From Strigomonas culicis (lineage: Eukaryota; Euglenozoa; Kinetoplastea; Trypanosomatida; Trypanosomatidae), in NCBI GenBank assembly GCA_000482145.1, contig AUXH01000072.1:1-47037 (forward strand): DNA of 47,037 nucleotides. The letters run 5' to 3'. The notes beneath the pieces were generated by a model, which searched no databases, was not told the DNA's origin, and saw only the letters and a list, made by a program, of their open reading frames with translations. This document shows, one piece after another, positions 36,151 to 45,632 of this stretch (position 1 is the stretch's first letter; the number at the start of each line of letters is the position of its first letter). A program made the translations under genes and the position numbers.

Positions 36151-37155
36151 CTACATGAGCCCCATCGCGCGCGCCCAGGTGCTCTCCCTGTGGGTGGCGG
36201 AGAGCAGCGTGTGGGCCTTGAGCATGCTGGACTTGACCTGCGCGCGGCGCAGCGCCACGAGCATGCGCACGGCCTCCGGGTTGCGCAGGCAGGCCTGCAC
36301 CTCCGGGGGGCACTGCGCCAGGTACTCCACGTTGTGGGCGGCGCCGCCCGCGTTGGCGAGCATGGCCGCGGTGGGGTTCTGCGCGTTGGTCATGTAGTCC
36401 AGCAGCGGCGTGCGGAAGACGAGGTGGGAGATGCGCTTGGAGGCCATGCCGGCCTCGACGTGCGCCGTGAAGGGCACTGTGATGAGCGGCGCCTGCTGCG
36501 GCGCGGCGGGGGCCGCCGGCACCACGTCCGGCAGCGGCGGCTTCGAGTAGTCCGTGAAGCAGTCCGAGAGGGGGTTCGCGGACGCCGCGTCCGGCGCGCC
36601 CAGGCGGCCGCCCGCGGCCTCCTGCGTCGAGTAAAAGTCGTACTGGGGGTTCCACCCGAGGAACGGGCGCGTGTGGGCGATGGTGAAGGAGCCCTTCACC
36701 AGGCAGAGGTCCGTGAGGGGGTGGAGGCTCCCGCGCGCGGAGGAGGAGAAGCCGTTGCCGGCACCGCCTCCGTTGCTGTGGTTCGTATTGCTGTTGCCAA
36801 TGTTGACGTTGACGATATCGAAGCCGCAGAGGAGCGTAATGAAGAAGTCCTCCATCAACTTGGCGCCGCCGAGGGCGCCGTTGAGCTGGCAGGTGAAGTG
36901 CGGGTCCGCGGCACGAATCGTATCGAAGTTCTCCTTGAAGCGGTACGCGGCGATGTTGTCGCTTCCCGTCACCAGGTCGACGTTGGCGCCACACCGATTG
37001 TAGGACTGGTACACGCTAGAGGAGGTGAAGGGGGACCAGAAGCGGTCCATCGTCCGTCGAAGCACCTCGCGGGTCTGGCGCTCGGCGGCCTGACGCGAAT
37101 TCATGAAATTCATGGGCGTCAGGACCATTCGACATCGATTATAAAGAGGGGGCAT
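36151..37155 (-). CDS. unrecognised 334-aa protein
   Basis: The ATG at 37153-37155 begins MPPLYNRCRMVLTPMNFMNSRQ. The next ATGs (M10, M15, M18) are also possible. Seen: an N-terminal helix with Arg (RQAAERQTREVLRRTMDRFW), a probably beta-rich middle with several buried strands (KLMEDFFITLLCGFDIVNVNIG; GSFTIAHTRPFLGW), an Asn/Ser/Gly linker, and a helical C-terminus (YLAQCPPEVQACLRNPEAVR; ALRRAQVKSSMLKAH). The basic N-terminus could be mitochondrial. No family recognised. The only AG after the upstream T tract lies two bases before the first ATG (37158-37159), so a very short leader or a downstream start is implied. Confidence 0.7.
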   Translation of the reverse strand: MPPLYNRCRMVLTPMNFMNSRQAAERQTREVLRRTMDRFWSPFTSSSVYQSYNRCGANVDLVTGSDNIAAYRFKENFDTIRAADPHFTCQLNGALGGAKLMEDFFITLLCGFDIVNVNIGNSNTNHSNGGGAGNGFSSSARGSLHPLTDLCLVKGSFTIAHTRPFLGWNPQYDFYSTQEAAGGRLGAPDAASANPLSDCFTDYSKPPLPDVVPAAPAAPQQAPLITVPFTAHVEAGMASKRISHLVFRTPLLDYMTNAQNPTAAMLANAGGAAHNVEYLAQCPPEVQACLRNPEAVRMLVALRRAQVKSSMLKAHTLLSATHRESTWARAMGLM

Positions 37156-37645
37156 GACTAGATGTAGATGACGTGTGACAGGTACGGTGAAGCAAAAAAA
37201 AAAAACAGCAAAAGAATCCTCAAAAGAAAATGAAAATACCGAAGAAAAAAAAAGGCAAAGGTCTTTTTATTTCTGCAAAGCTTGTATGTATTACTGTTAC
37301 TGAAAACTAAAAAAAAAAGAACGAAACTAATAAAACAGAAAAAAAAACTGAAAAAGAAAAGTCTTTTCGTGAAAAAAGTGGATCTTTACGCGGTTTGTTT
37401 TCCTGTTCTTTTTTGATGAGCGACTTTTATTTAAACTAATAAAAGAAGGAAAAAAAAAGGGGGAAGCGAGAGAAACAGGAAGTGGAGGTACTTGAGCGCA
37501 GCAACAAGGATTACACAAAGCAGAAAAGAGGGGACACAAAAGTGCGAACATGTGTTTACTCGCGTCTCATAAGAAGAACAAGAACTGAAGAAGAGAGGAA
37601 AAGACAAATGTGAGCTATTTTCGAAATACGCAATGTATACGACTC
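37156..37645. other. AT-rich spacer between the Sac phosphatase and 334-aa genes
   Basis: Holds the acceptor at 37158-37205 and the 3' UTR of the Sac phosphatase. Many A runs on the plus strand between 37240 and 37460. No gene seen. Confidence 0.5.
37158..37205 (-). promoter_or_regulatory. putative SL acceptor of the 334-aa gene, two bases from the ATG
   Basis: Minus-strand T12 tract (37205-37194); the first AG downstream is 37159-37158 (ACATCTAG), directly followed by TC and the ATG at 37155. Confidence 0.5.
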
Positions 37646-40600
37646 CTATGAATTATTATAAAAAAGCAAGGGACGATTGGTGAAGGTGCAGCGAAACTCT
37701 TTCAGCTTGTAGTACACAATGAAAAAGTAGATGATCCAGACACAAACACATAAAAAGTGCAGCTTCTGCAGAATCGTACTCTCATGGGCCCGCGAGGACG
37801 CGCTCACGGTCCCCATATCTGCATACGCGTCGTCGGCGCGGTCCCAACCCGCACTGCCGAAAAAATGGTATTTGTCTGACGCAAACAGCAGCGTCCACAG
37901 ACTATATGCAAACGGCACAAAGCCGATAAGGATACCGGTGAGGACTTGCCTGTTCATTGTGTCAAACCCACGCGAAAGGGGAGTCTCCACATCCATGTAA
38001 TAAAAGACGGACATCGGTGAGTGCTGGTGCGTGAGGAGCGAGACCGTATCCTGCTTCTTGCCGTCCGAGAAGTTCTGGTACGCATAGCGGCACAGGGCAA
38101 TCACCCCGCCCTTGCACATGTCCATACGGCTGTCCTTGCGGCCGTAGAGAAGGTAGTGCTCGAAGTGAAACGTGTAGTTGGAGTACAGGTACGAAATGGC
38201 ATACCCTTGCTGGGCGAACAGGTACCGCAGCGGACGGTCGTCGACGGGGGCGCGCGCGCCGTCCGCGTCGACCACCCGCTGCACCATCCCGTCGTACAGC
38301 ATGCGCGCGCAGATGCTCTGCAGCAGGTTGGTGCGGTCCAGACAGTCCAGGCAGTTCACACGCGCCAGCGTCCCCTGCTGGCGGAGAACACGCAGCGTGC
38401 ACCCCGCCGCCTCCGCCGCGCCGTCCGCGCGACTCACCTGGTAGAGCGAGAAATCAAGTGGGGTCGCGTCGTCCTCAGGTACCTCTTCCTGCACCGATGC
38501 GCCATCACCGCTGGCGTCGCGCCTCAGGCGCAGCAGCTGCTGCCGGACGTCCCTCAGCATGTCCGCGTAGTCCAGCTGCTTCATCTTCTTCTTGACGTTG
38601 TACTTCATGTAGTCGACGAACATCGGCGGCGCGTCCCCCGTGCTCACCGTGGAGGCAGCGGCGACGTGCAACTTGCTGGAAGAGCCAAAGAAGAGCCGCT
38701 CGGTGGTGGAGCTGCCCAGCAGTGACTCGGCGGTGTCGTGCGGCGGCTCCACCTCCTTCTCACACGCGGCCGCCGCGCACCCCTTTTCTTGCAGAAGGGC
38801 GAAGGCAGCGTAAAAGTTGTCCGCGAGCGGCTTCTCCAGCTTGGAGGTGGAGAGCGTGTCCACAATGACGCAGTGCTCAATGTGCGGAAAGAGTCCCTTC
38901 AGCAGGCGGAAGTGCTGGCAGAGCTCCTGCGCCGCGGCCATTGCATTGCTGCTGTGGCCACTGCAATAGTTGCTGCTGCTGTTGCTGCTGCTGACGCTCG
39001 TCGTGCTGCCCGGCATCGTGGGCCCTCTGAGGTCGGGGTGATGGCTGTCGGACCCACTCGTCGCCGAGCCTCCAGCGCTGGTGGAAGGGTTACCGTCATT
39101 GAGGCTCTCACTCGAAGCGGCACCGGCGTCTCCGCTCTTGCGGCCACCGCCCGCGTGATCGCACGCGCTCGTGTAGGGGTGATGGATCTTTATGGTCGGC
39201 TTGAAGGAGAGGTTTGCCGGCTGCTCCCAGCGGCGTGGGACAGAGCCTCGTATGATGTCGAAGGCGGCGATACGGTTTGTTTGCTTATCAAACAGGAGCA
39301 CGGTCGTGAGGCACATGTTCGCCACGACGCCGCTCTCGTTCGGCTCGACGCCGCGCCGGTTGTACCGTGTCCCCGACCAACGCCTGCACAGGCGCGAGAG
39401 GAAGAGCATGTGCAGCGCTGCGGCGCCGGCCGCCGGCGGCCGTTCGCCCAGTCCTATCGGCGCGCCGCCAACGTAGCCGCGGATGAAGGACGGCACGAAG
39501 AGGGACGTGCTGTTCGCGTCCGAGAAGCTGCGCACGCGCTTCTGGAGCTCCGCCGCCTTGGCGGCGCCGGCCTCCCCTTCCTCCGAGAGCGTTGTCAGCA
39601 CGTCCTTCACCGTGGGGACTTTGAAGTTCAAGACGAGGTGGTGATTCCAGCTGAAGAGATCCTCGTACTGCTCGTCCAGCTCCAAATAGGGTGGGCACAA
39701 TCGGTCCGGCAGCTCGTCGGCGTCGCTGCCGGCGCGCACCGCCCCGTCCGTTCCCACCGCGGCCTGCCGAATGAGCGAGGCCGAGTCGAGCGCCAGGTTG
39801 AGGGTGGGGCAGTAGAAGAGAAAGGAGCCGCCCGTCGTGAAGCCGCCCCTCTCGCGCGGCGCCACGCCCGTGTTGCTCGCCGGCTCGCGTAGATAATGCG
39901 GGATGGGGTAGCTGCTGTTCTCCTTCTCCACGCGCTGGCAAAAGCGGTCCACCACCTCCAAATACTCAGCAATCGTCTGTTCGGTCTTTCCGCTGTCGCT
40001 GTTGCTCAGATTCACCGCCTTCTCCGACCTGTCGTTCCTCCACTTCTCTGGTGAGGAAGGGGAGCTTCCGTCCGCGTCCTCTCCATTCCCTCCCCCCTCC
40101 TTCGACCCTGACGCGCGCCTGCGCTGGCTCGCCTCCTCGTCATCGGCATCGGTCCCGTCGCCGTCGTTGTCGTCCGCGCCGCCGAGGAAGGCGGACGGCA
40201 ACCGCATCCACTCCAACTTGCGCACCGCGTAGATACGGTGGCGACCGCCCTTGTCGACGAGGGAGCAGGCCGCTACTTCATCGACGAGCACCTTCTCCGT
40301 CACGTAGAGCAGCACGGACGTGTTCTTATTGATAGGGAGAACACCGTAGAGGGCCTCGCAGGGTATGTTCTCGTCGATGGAGACGCCGTCCATGCGCGTG
40401 CGACCGTCGCCGCGGCGGCGGCTCTGCCTCTTGCCCTCGTCACACGCTGTGGAGTAGTGCCGTGTTGTGACGCGCTGCGGCGACGAGGCGGAGTACGTGT
40501 GGCGCGTCATGTCGCGCAGCGTAGTGGCGGTCGCGAAGTCCTCCCTCTTGCGGTTGTCCAGCGCGACAAACGCCTGCAGCTCCGGCTTGAACTGCAGCGG

Positions 40601-40702
40601 GGGGACGGCGGGGTCGTGCGGCACGTAGTACACACGCTTCGCATTGAGGATGATCTGCCCGGCGCAGAGATCGTGCTCCGGCTCGGAACGGTGGCCTTCC
40701 AT
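37646..40702 (-). CDS. Sac-family phosphoinositide phosphatase (SAC1-like)
   Basis: A 1018-residue protein from the ATG 40700-40702. Seen: the Sac N-terminal block (about 105-165: EALYGVLPINKNTSVLLYVT), a core with WNHHLVLNF and FIRGYVG, the catalytic P-loop RVNCLDCLDRTN (CX5R with C784 and R790), and two C-terminal membrane segments (about 923-942 and 981-1000), as in SAC1 of the ER and Golgi. It should remove phosphate from PI4P and related lipids. It is much longer than yeast SAC1 because of low-complexity insertions (about 175-245, Asp/Ser/Glu-rich; about 505-590, Ser/Gly-rich) and an extra segment before the P-loop. These are unusual for the family. The SL acceptor is 40745-40746. Confidence 0.9.
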   Translation of the reverse strand: MEGHRSEPEHDLCAGQIILNAKRVYYVPHDPAVPPLQFKPELQAFVALDNRKREDFATATTLRDMTRHTYSASSPQRVTTRHYSTACDEGKRQSRRRGDGRTRMDGVSIDENIPCEALYGVLPINKNTSVLLYVTEKVLVDEVAACSLVDKGGRHRIYAVRKLEWMRLPSAFLGGADDNDGDGTDADDEEASQRRRASGSKEGGGNGEDADGSSPSSPEKWRNDRSEKAVNLSNSDSGKTEQTIAEYLEVVDRFCQRVEKENSSYPIPHYLREPASNTGVAPRERGGFTTGGSFLFYCPTLNLALDSASLIRQAAVGTDGAVRAGSDADELPDRLCPPYLELDEQYEDLFSWNHHLVLNFKVPTVKDVLTTLSEEGEAGAAKAAELQKRVRSFSDANSTSLFVPSFIRGYVGGAPIGLGERPPAAGAAALHMLFLSRLCRRWSGTRYNRRGVEPNESGVVANMCLTTVLLFDKQTNRIAAFDIIRGSVPRRWEQPANLSFKPTIKIHHPYTSACDHAGGGRKSGDAGAASSESLNDGNPSTSAGGSATSGSDSHHPDLRGPTMPGSTTSVSSSNSSSNYCSGHSSNAMAAAQELCQHFRLLKGLFPHIEHCVIVDTLSTSKLEKPLADNFYAAFALLQEKGCAAAACEKEVEPPHDTAESLLGSSTTERLFFGSSSKLHVAAASTVSTGDAPPMFVDYMKYNVKKKMKQLDYADMLRDVRQQLLRLRRDASGDGASVQEEVPEDDATPLDFSLYQVSRADGAAEAAGCTLRVLRQQGTLARVNCLDCLDRTNLLQSICARMLYDGMVQRVVDADGARAPVDDRPLRYLFAQQGYAISYLYSNYTFHFEHYLLYGRKDSRMDMCKGGVIALCRYAYQNFSDGKKQDTVSLLTHQHSPMSVFYYMDVETPLSRGFDTMNRQVLTGILIGFVPFAYSLWTLLFASDKYHFFGSAGWDRADDAYADMGTVSASSRAHESTILQKLHFLCVCVWIIYFFIVYYKLKEFRCTFTNRPLLFYNNS

Positions 40703-41006
40703 TGGTCTACACGTTACGTTGTTTAGAAATGCAAAATCTGTAAGCTACAGATATGTAAAGAATGGGTAACAGCAATACCAAAAAAAAAAAAGAAATGGTG
40801 TCAATGAAAGGAGAAGAAAGAACGTTGAGGTGCAGAAGACCATACAACATGGTGGACAGCTGCTGAATCGTAACAGCAACCCTATGTTCTCATTTCAAGA
40901 CTTCCTTTCAGCTTTCGTGCTTCTCCCTTTGTTTCTTCTTTTGTTTGATAACGCAGCCGCTGATACCAACGATACGATATGCATGTATGTGTACGTGCAC
41001 AGAGAA
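40703..41006. other. short spacer between the ALDC and Sac phosphatase genes
   Basis: Holds the Sac acceptor and the 3' UTR of the acetolactate decarboxylase gene. Pyrimidine-rich on the plus strand at 40900-40945. No gene seen. Confidence 0.5.
40745..40797 (-). promoter_or_regulatory. putative SL acceptor of the Sac phosphatase
   Basis: Minus-strand CCATTTCTTTTTTTTTTTGG tract (40797-40779), first AG at 40746-40745 (ATCTGTAG), 42 nt before the ATG. Confidence 0.65.
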
Positions 41007-41777
41007 TTACTTCTCTACCTTTTCAATCACGGCGTCAAGAGTACCCGTCCGGACTTGAAGCTTCTTGTAGGTGTCACTTTGAGGCAGTACAATTTCCACA
41101 ACAGTCTTTTCCTCAATCAGAAAGTCCACTGGATTCCCCTCCTTCACTTCAAAGGAGAGCACGTGGCCGCTTTCCAACTTATCCGCGCTCACATAGTGGA
41201 AGTGAAACCCAGGCACGGACAGTCGTCCAAATAGCTCCGGTGTGTAGAAGCCGACGAGCGTGCCCCGGACACCATCAAACGCGTCCACCTGCTGCGTGGC
41301 CGCCAGCTCCTCCATCGACCGCGGCTCGCCTTGTGGCACCCGCTGGGGCCGGCGTATTCGCAGGCGGTCAAAGGTGCCCTCAATGCGCAGCGCCACGAAG
41401 ATGTTCTCCGGATGGGTCAGACGCTGCAGCACGGCGAGCACGTTCTTGTCATTCACATTGTCCAGCTTGGCACGCACGTGCCTCCCCGCGCGCGACGCGG
41501 TGGTCGGGCTCGTCGTGAAGCGCGTGAGCTGAATAAATGGCGACGCGTTGTCCTCGGAGAGCGTGCCCACCGCCTCCCCGGCCGTGCCGGTGTAGGCCAC
41601 GCCGTCCACCACCGTCACTTCCGCGTTCACGTTGTCCGAGCAGCCCAACCCGAAGTTGAACAGCGCCTCGTCGTCCGGAGACAGCTTGGCGGCCAGGCGC
41701 AGCTCCCCCGCATGGTGACCCGCCATGAGGGCCCCAATGGTGGAGAACTGATAGATCTTATCATCATTCGACGCCAT
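41007..41777 (-). CDS. alpha-acetolactate decarboxylase
   Basis: A 256-residue ALDC (BudA/AlsD family) from the ATG 41775-41777 (MASNDDKIYQFSTIGALMAG); the frame is open upstream without ATG. It decarboxylates 2-acetolactate to (R)-acetoin. Seen: the N-terminal STIGALMAG block, E53 in NAEVTVVDGVAY, FVALRIEGTF, the region of the catalytic Arg (R142 in RIR), and the metal site H192-x-H194 and H205 (GFHFHYVSADKLESGHVL), with the same 2 and 11 spacing as the bacterial enzyme. A C-terminal Glu (IEKVEK) could supply the last ligand. It has no signal peptide, so it is probably cytosolic. The family is mainly bacterial and fungal, so a horizontal origin is likely, but composition is now like the host. 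A pyrimidine tract and AG lie upstream. Confidence 0.92.
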   Translation of the reverse strand: MASNDDKIYQFSTIGALMAGHHAGELRLAAKLSPDDEALFNFGLGCSDNVNAEVTVVDGVAYTGTAGEAVGTLSEDNASPFIQLTRFTTSPTTASRAGRHVRAKLDNVNDKNVLAVLQRLTHPENIFVALRIEGTFDRLRIRRPQRVPQGEPRSMEELAATQQVDAFDGVRGTLVGFYTPELFGRLSVPGFHFHYVSADKLESGHVLSFEVKEGNPVDFLIEEKTVVEIVLPQSDTYKKLQVRTGTLDAVIEKVEK

Positions 41778-41798
41778 GGAACGGCAATGGGTGAAGGA

Positions 41799-41880
41799 CT
41801 GTGGAAACAAAACCTACCTCTTTTCAATGCATGATTGAAACCACCGACAAGAGAAGAATGAGCGAAGAGAAAGAAGAGGG
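41799..41880 (-). promoter_or_regulatory. putative SL acceptor region of the acetolactate decarboxylase
   Basis: A strong minus-strand pyrimidine tract (about 41880-41838), then TTTTGTTTCCACAG with AG at 41800-41799, 21 nt before the ATG. Other AGs near 41817-41822 are also possible. It shows the gene is set up for expression in the host. Confidence 0.55.
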
Positions 41881-42164
41881 TACATTGTCCATTTCAACGA
41901 TAATACATAGTCACACATGCGCCGAATGGTGGTGAAGCAAAGCCAGAAAAACAATCGCAAGGGATGAAAATACAAAAGAAAAGCAAGAGTAGCTTCCTGA
42001 TGATTATTACGAAAAAAAAAGAATATGCATGCGTGTATATACTTGTGTATGTTGAAAAAAAAAAACAGAAAAAATGAGTACAGATATTAGTATAAATACA
42101 GACAGGTGTATTGTGTTTCAATAAGGCAAACCAACGATGCTTATTTAATTTATGTAAGTGGGCG

Positions 42165-42170
42165 TGTGTG

Positions 42171-42208
<38 letters not shown>

Positions 42209-42218
42209 TGTGTGTGTG
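42165..42218. repeat. (TG)n microsatellite
   Basis: About 54 bases of near-pure TG repeat with a few interruptions (CATG, TATG, CGTG). Confidence 0.9.
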
Positions 42219-42985
42219 CACTTCGACCTGCATATCAGAATATGCTGGCAGCGACATGTTCAGATATACTTACGAATTGGAACGTCGGGAATATCAAAGA
42301 GCTTATTTTACATAACCATTTATCTCTTGCCAAAAAGAGTGGAGGATTAACCATCCAACGCCTGACCAATGCAAGATAAAAAAACAAAAATAGTATACAT
42401 GCGAAACAACAAGGAGGTCATACACTCAAAAATCTGTTACACAGACATAACCAAGATAGGAGTGGAAGCACAGCAACATATAACTACAAAGATCAATTAC
42501 GAATGAATAACAGCCACACACACACACAGAAACACATGCAAAAAGAGAGAAGAACAAGAAGCGGCGTTGTGAAACATAAAGAGGAAGAAGGCCAACAGCG
42601 GGCATGTAGTGTAACGGCATGCTAAAGAGGGAACTAGAAAACAAAGGAGTCAGGCAGTTTATACACGACGAATCCTTTGGTTTCTTGGAGTACAAAACAA
42701 AAAGAAGAAATACCACAAATATGAACACCTAGTGCAGTATAAACCTCATTTTCCTTGTTCACCCTCCGTATACTTGTTTAACTTGTTATTTTGAATCTGA
42801 ATTGGAATAGTGGAACACAAAACAGAGAATATACAGATACATAAAGAAAGTGTGAAAGAAAGAAAGAATGCGCTAATAGACATGGTAGTGTATACAAAAG
42901 GTGAGAACGATAGACGTAGGCATCAGAGCTGGGCATGAAGGTATCGACAGGTACAGAGAGGTGGACTTCTACACGTCTCACGTCT

Positions 42986-44800
42986 CTACACATTTTTTCC
43001 CTTCAACTTTGCATTTGACGGCAGCCGACGGAAACTAGGATGCGCAGGACCGCCGGCGCGGAAGCTCTTCATCGATGCCTTGCGTGAAGCTAAACTAGCC
43101 GCGCCCGTGGCGGCGGGGGCACCGCTAACACCCTCTTTGGTCGCATCCGACTCCGCGTTGTCGCCGTCCCCATGGAAGCGGCTGAGCGCCCGCATGCTGC
43201 GCTCCCTGCGGATCGGCGGCATGCTGCCTATGGTCAACGCGGTGCCGGTGATGCCTCCGTTGTTCATCGTTACGGTGTCGTCGTGCTCCACGTGATGGAC
43301 GCCGACGCCACTGATCTCCGCGCTGATGCCCGTGCCGAAATTGCGGAAGGAGCTGCCGCGGCTGCGGCGGACGAAGGACGGGCGCCCACGCGCCACTGCA
43401 TTCTTATCCGTGGTCGCTTTGACAATGTCCGTATTGTGGTTGTTGTTGGCCTTCTCCGCTTCTTCGGAGGAGCGGCGGCTGCCGATCGGCGCCGTGGCGG
43501 TGGGATTGAGGGCCGGGAGCAGGGGGGCGCTGCCCGACAGGCGTCGCTCGTCGCCGCCCGCCGCCAGGGCCGTCGCCTCGCTGATCTGCTGCAGGTCCGC
43601 AATCGCGGCCGCCCGCGTCGTCGCGCGGCCGCTCGGTGCGTTCCGCCGCTTCGTGGCGCTGCCGCTCGGTGCGTTCCGCCGCTTCGTGGCGCTGCCGCTG
43701 CCCAGCGGCGTCGTGGCGCTCGCGGGGACGCTCCCGTCGTCGTTCGGCAGCTGCGTGTTGTTGACCACCGGCCGCACGACCGTGCCGTCCGGGAGGCGAA
43801 TGGACGTGCCTCGTGTGCGCGGCGCCGTCAGCTTCGGCTTGATGGGCGTCTCCGCGCCCGCGGCGGGCGCCGCCGCGTCCGCGCCGCCGGGGGTGGTGGC
43901 CGCACCCGCGTCCGCCGCCGGCTCCGCGGGGACCGTCTTGGCGGCCACCTTCTGGCTGGGGATCCGTCGGAGAGGAACCATCACGCTGCCCTGGCGGCTG
44001 CGCGGCCCCGTGCCGTTCGCGATGGAAAGCCGCCTGCCGGGCTGCGTCGCCGGGCCGGCGGCGGGCAGCGACAGCTTCGGCTGGAAGGTCGACGGCCGCT
44101 GTATCGGCTTCATGATGCTCTCCGTGCGCGGCCGCGCATACCCCTTCCGCGCCTGGTCCGCTGGCGCAGTCGGGTGCGTCGCCCCGCCGGCCGCGTCCGC
44201 ACCGGCGCCGCCAATCGGCGCGAGCGTCGTGGCTCCGGAGCCCTTTCCGATCGATTGGTTCTTGTCGTTGCCTGTATCCGTGGAGTCCTTCTGCGGAGAG
44301 CGCTGCAGAGTCGCTAGCGTCGAGGTCTGTGCGGGTTTGCCATTCGTCGCCTGGTCGCCGATCTTCTTTCCATTGAGCATGGACTGTCTTCTGCTGGCCT
44401 GTCGCGAGAGCTTCAGCGACGCCATATGGCCATCGGTGCCCACGCCGCCGTTCGTGCTGTTTAATTTATTCTTCGCCAGGCTGTTGGAGCGGCTCCTGAT
44501 CATGCTTCGCTTCCGGGTGGGCGGCGAGAGAAGCGTCGGCTTCAAGCCCGTTCCGTCCATGTCGTCCGCCAGCATGACGCCATTCATGTTGAAATCCGGT
44601 AGAGCAACGGCACCACCCGCGGCGCCGCTGCCTCCGTCCATAGCGTGCACGTCGGCGGCGCCAGCATCACCGCCTTTCTTCTTCTTCTTGGGCGGCAGCC
44701 GGCCCTTCTTCACAAAAGGCTGCGAAGGTGCCATGAGACTTCCATGGAGAAACTCGCCGACATCCTCGACAATTTCATCCCCCTGAACATCCTCGATCAT
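42986..44800 (-). CDS. basic disordered protein rich in RxxS phosphosite motifs, 604 aa
   Basis: The ATG at 44798-44800 gives MIEDVQGDEIVEDVGEFLHG. A second ATG (M23, MAPSQPFVKKGR) is possible, because the best pyrimidine tract (44808-44830) has no AG before the first ATG. The protein is almost wholly low-complexity: Ala/Gly/Pro/Thr stretches with many Arg/Lys-x-x-Ser motifs (RKRSMIRSRSNS, SRRQSML, GRRLSIAN, GSRRSSEE, RRERSMRAL, SRKASMKS), which fit AGC-type kinases such as PKA. An exact 33-bp tandem duplication gives two copies of SGSATKRRNAP. No domain or membrane segment. It may be a cytoskeletal or regulatory scaffold, but the family is not recognised. Confidence 0.75.
   Translation of the reverse strand: MIEDVQGDEIVEDVGEFLHGSLMAPSQPFVKKGRLPPKKKKKGGDAGAADVHAMDGGSGAAGGAVALPDFNMNGVMLADDMDGTGLKPTLLSPPTRKRSMIRSRSNSLAKNKLNSTNGGVGTDGHMASLKLSRQASRRQSMLNGKKIGDQATNGKPAQTSTLATLQRSPQKDSTDTGNDKNQSIGKGSGATTLAPIGGAGADAAGGATHPTAPADQARKGYARPRTESIMKPIQRPSTFQPKLSLPAAGPATQPGRRLSIANGTGPRSRQGSVMVPLRRIPSQKVAAKTVPAEPAADAGAATTPGGADAAAPAAGAETPIKPKLTAPRTRGTSIRLPDGTVVRPVVNNTQLPNDDGSVPASATTPLGSGSATKRRNAPSGSATKRRNAPSGRATTRAAAIADLQQISEATALAAGGDERRLSGSAPLLPALNPTATAPIGSRRSSEEAEKANNNHNTDIVKATTDKNAVARGRPSFVRRSRGSSFRNFGTGISAEISGVGVHHVEHDDTVTMNNGGITGTALTIGSMPPIRRERSMRALSRFHGDGDNAESDATKEGVSGAPAATGAASLASRKASMKSFRAGGPAHPSFRRLPSNAKLKGKNV
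43628..43693 (-). repeat. exact 33-bp tandem duplication inside the 604-aa gene
   Basis: Two identical 33-base copies (43628-43660 and 43661-43693), in frame, each giving 11 residues (SGSATKRRNAP or a rotation of it). A recent event, as no base differs. Confidence 0.9.
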
Positions 44801-45632
44801 GATTCACAAAGTAGGAAAGAGGTGGGAGGGAATGCCACAAATAGATAGACTTCCACTATCAATTTACGTTTCTTTACTCTTGCCTTTTTTTTTTGTATGT
44901 GTGTAGTTATGTTTTGTATGAAACAGTAACCAAAGGGATAAACAAAACTTGTGAAAAAAAATAGAAACGAGTGTAATACAAAAATGAAAAAAAAAAGAAG
45001 AAGCGGAACACAGTTCTCACCTAGTTGCTTAATTACAAAAAAAAAGAGAAAAGAAAAAGAAAAGACAAACAGTAGAACTGCCACACAGTAGTCACGATTA
45101 TTGAAATTCGCACGCTCATTTGAATTATACACAGTCATGCAGAAACAATGAGATTCTTTGCTCACACCTATACACGACAACTTCGGACAGGTGGCTACCA
45201 GTGTAAAACAGAAAGGACTTGAACGAACGAACGAGAACAGAAATGAGCTCAACAAAACAATTATATATATATATATATATGTATAAATGGTAACAATAAA
45301 AGCTAAAAAAAAATAACAAGAAGCCTAAGAACAAAGAAAAAATAAAGAAACAAAGCACAATATTATAATACAAACCAAAACAAAAGACGCGGAACAGTGC
45401 GGTGTCGTTGTAGCATACATGCATACATATTACCCACAAGTGTCCTCATTACAGGGAGCGAGTGTTCCTTTGAAACCCTCACATACACACACAGAAGGCA
45501 CACAAACAAATATGTATATATGAGAACACACACTCGCTACTATAAATCACAAGACAGTTAGATCTTCTAGTGTCCTAACGATTAGCGACCGTCAGACTCT
45601 ACAGGGGTGTGGGGAAGGTTCAGTAGACAGTG
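44801..45632. other. AT-rich spacer with (TA)n
   Basis: Holds the leader of the 604-aa gene and the 3' UTR of the repeat protein. It has A/T runs and a (TA)n stretch at 45262-45280. The end (45540-45632) is more complex but non-coding. No gene seen. Confidence 0.5.

Larger units (their letters stand above)
41778..42985. other. 1.2-kb AT-rich spacer
   Basis: Holds the ALDC acceptor and the 3' UTR of the 604-aa gene, with a (TG)n microsatellite at 42165-42218. Small frames here are microsatellite products. No gene or RNA recognised. Confidence 0.5.
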
